From a bacterium (GTDB lineage Bacteria > Actinomycetota > Acidimicrobiia > Acidimicrobiales > Bin134), in the NCBI GenBank assembly GCA_028820035.1, contig JAPPKI010000559.1:3616-18049 (forward strand): a stretch of DNA of 14,434 nucleotides, in the 5' to 3' direction. Under the pieces are notes generated by a model. The model did not search any database, had not been told where the DNA came from, and saw nothing but the letters and a program-made list of their open reading frames with translations. Made by a program: the position numbers and the translations under genes. Positions 14,084-14,434 of the stretch are shown in pieces; position 1 is the first letter of the stretch, and each line of letters begins with the position of its first letter.

Positions 14084-14434
14084 GTGACCAAGCGCATCGT
14101 CATCACCGGGAGCACGAGAGGGATCGGCAACGGGTTGGCCCGTGAGTTCTTGAAGCGCCGATGCCAAGTGGCGGTGAGCGGTCGGTCGGCAAACCAGGTG
14201 GATGAAGTGGTGGCCGAGTTGGGCCAGTACTACGGCGACTCCAAGGTGTGTGGCGCGGCCTGCGACATCACCGATCCCGAACAGCTGCAAGGGTTGTGGG
14301 ACCGCGCCGCCGATGCCTTCGGCGGGGTTGACATGTGGATCAACAACGCGGGCATCAGCATCACCCGCCAGCCGCTTTGGGAGCAGCAAGACGATGACCT
14401 GGCTGCGCTGGTCAACACCAACCTCACCGGGGCG
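14084..14434 (+). CDS. short-chain dehydrogenase/reductase, NYC1/NOL (chlorophyll b reductase)-like, partial
   Basis: The first 117 residues of an SDR, cut by the window end. The GTG at 14084 has an excellent Shine-Dalgarno, AGGAGGA (14070-14076), at 7 bp. The NAD(P)-binding TGSTRGIG motif (residues 8-15) and WINNAG (85-90) are present; the active-site Tyr lies beyond the window. Beyond generic SDR features, it reads much like plant chlorophyll b reductases NOL and NYC1: ITGSTRGIG, LAREFLK, a GRS-x-x-x-V segment, ACDITDPEQL, VDMWINNAG and NTNLTG follow in the same order. Those enzymes reduce the 7-formyl group of chlorophyll b on the way to chlorophyll a. I recognise the likeness from memory only. 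SDR is certain; chlorophyll b reductase-like is moderately supported by sequence and strengthened by context. Confidence 0.85.
   Translation, partial: MTKRIVITGSTRGIGNGLAREFLKRRCQVAVSGRSANQVDEVVAELGQYYGDSKVCGAACDITDPEQLQGLWDRAADAFGGVDMWINNAGISITRQPLWEQQDDDLAALVNTNLTGA

Noticed and set aside
1..14434. Mobile elements, CRISPR arrays, tRNA or rRNA genes
   Set aside because: No transposase or integrase motifs, no regularly spaced repeat-spacer units and no RNA gene signatures were seen; base composition looks even across the window.

Overview
This is a compact, high-GC window with strong G/C preference at third codon positions and many GTG starts. Most neighbouring genes overlap by 4 bp (ATGA or GTGA). 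The style fits a free-living actinobacterium, possibly Acidimicrobiia; that placement is an impression, not a measurement. Sixteen genes fill almost the whole window. I see no RNA gene, insertion sequence, CRISPR array or phage gene.

Layout. (1) Positions 1-3030, minus strand: a CaiB/BaiF CoA-transferase, a metal-dependent cyclase-family hydrolase and an MmgE/PrpD-family protein (cut by the window edge), joined by 4-bp overlaps. (2) 3139/3181-5572, plus strand: an IclR-family regulator and a tandem-domain nitrilase-family amidohydrolase. (3) 5574-6395, minus strand: a CitE-like (HpcH/HpaI) lyase, convergent with the nitrilase. (4) 6513-10200, plus strand: a protein resembling red chlorophyll catabolite reductase (RCCR), a Rieske oxygenase related to the pheophorbide a oxygenase (PaO) type, a second RCCR/bilin-reductase-like protein and a two-domain lipocalin-like protein. 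(5) 10214-13024, minus strand: two more lipocalin-like proteins, a DUF3891 protein and a frameshifted lipocalin-like gene. (6) 13105-14434, plus strand: an alpha/beta hydrolase and an SDR (cut by the window edge) that reads like chlorophyll b reductase NYC1/NOL.

Main idea. Genes 7, 8, 9, 15 and 16 look like bacterial counterparts of the plant PaO/phyllobilin route of chlorophyll breakdown: chlorophyll b reductase, a dephytylating esterase, a Rieske ring-opening oxygenase and RCCR. Beside them is a set of ring-opening, amidase, hydratase, CoA-transfer and lyase enzymes that could take small pyrrole-derived fragments such as maleimides to central metabolism. I infer that the window encodes a catabolic regulon for chlorophyll or another tetrapyrrole.

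The strongest direct sequence support for one regulon is a 33-bp operator-like array. Its layout is GRAAC-n3-GTTYC-n7-GRAAC-n3-GTTYC, with a 20-bp period. It occurs at 3033-3065, 3137-3169, 6459-6491 and 13057-13089, that is, in each of the three divergent intergenic regions. The locally encoded IclR protein is the obvious candidate to bind it. Substrates and reactions are inference; the family calls and the shared operator come from the sequence.
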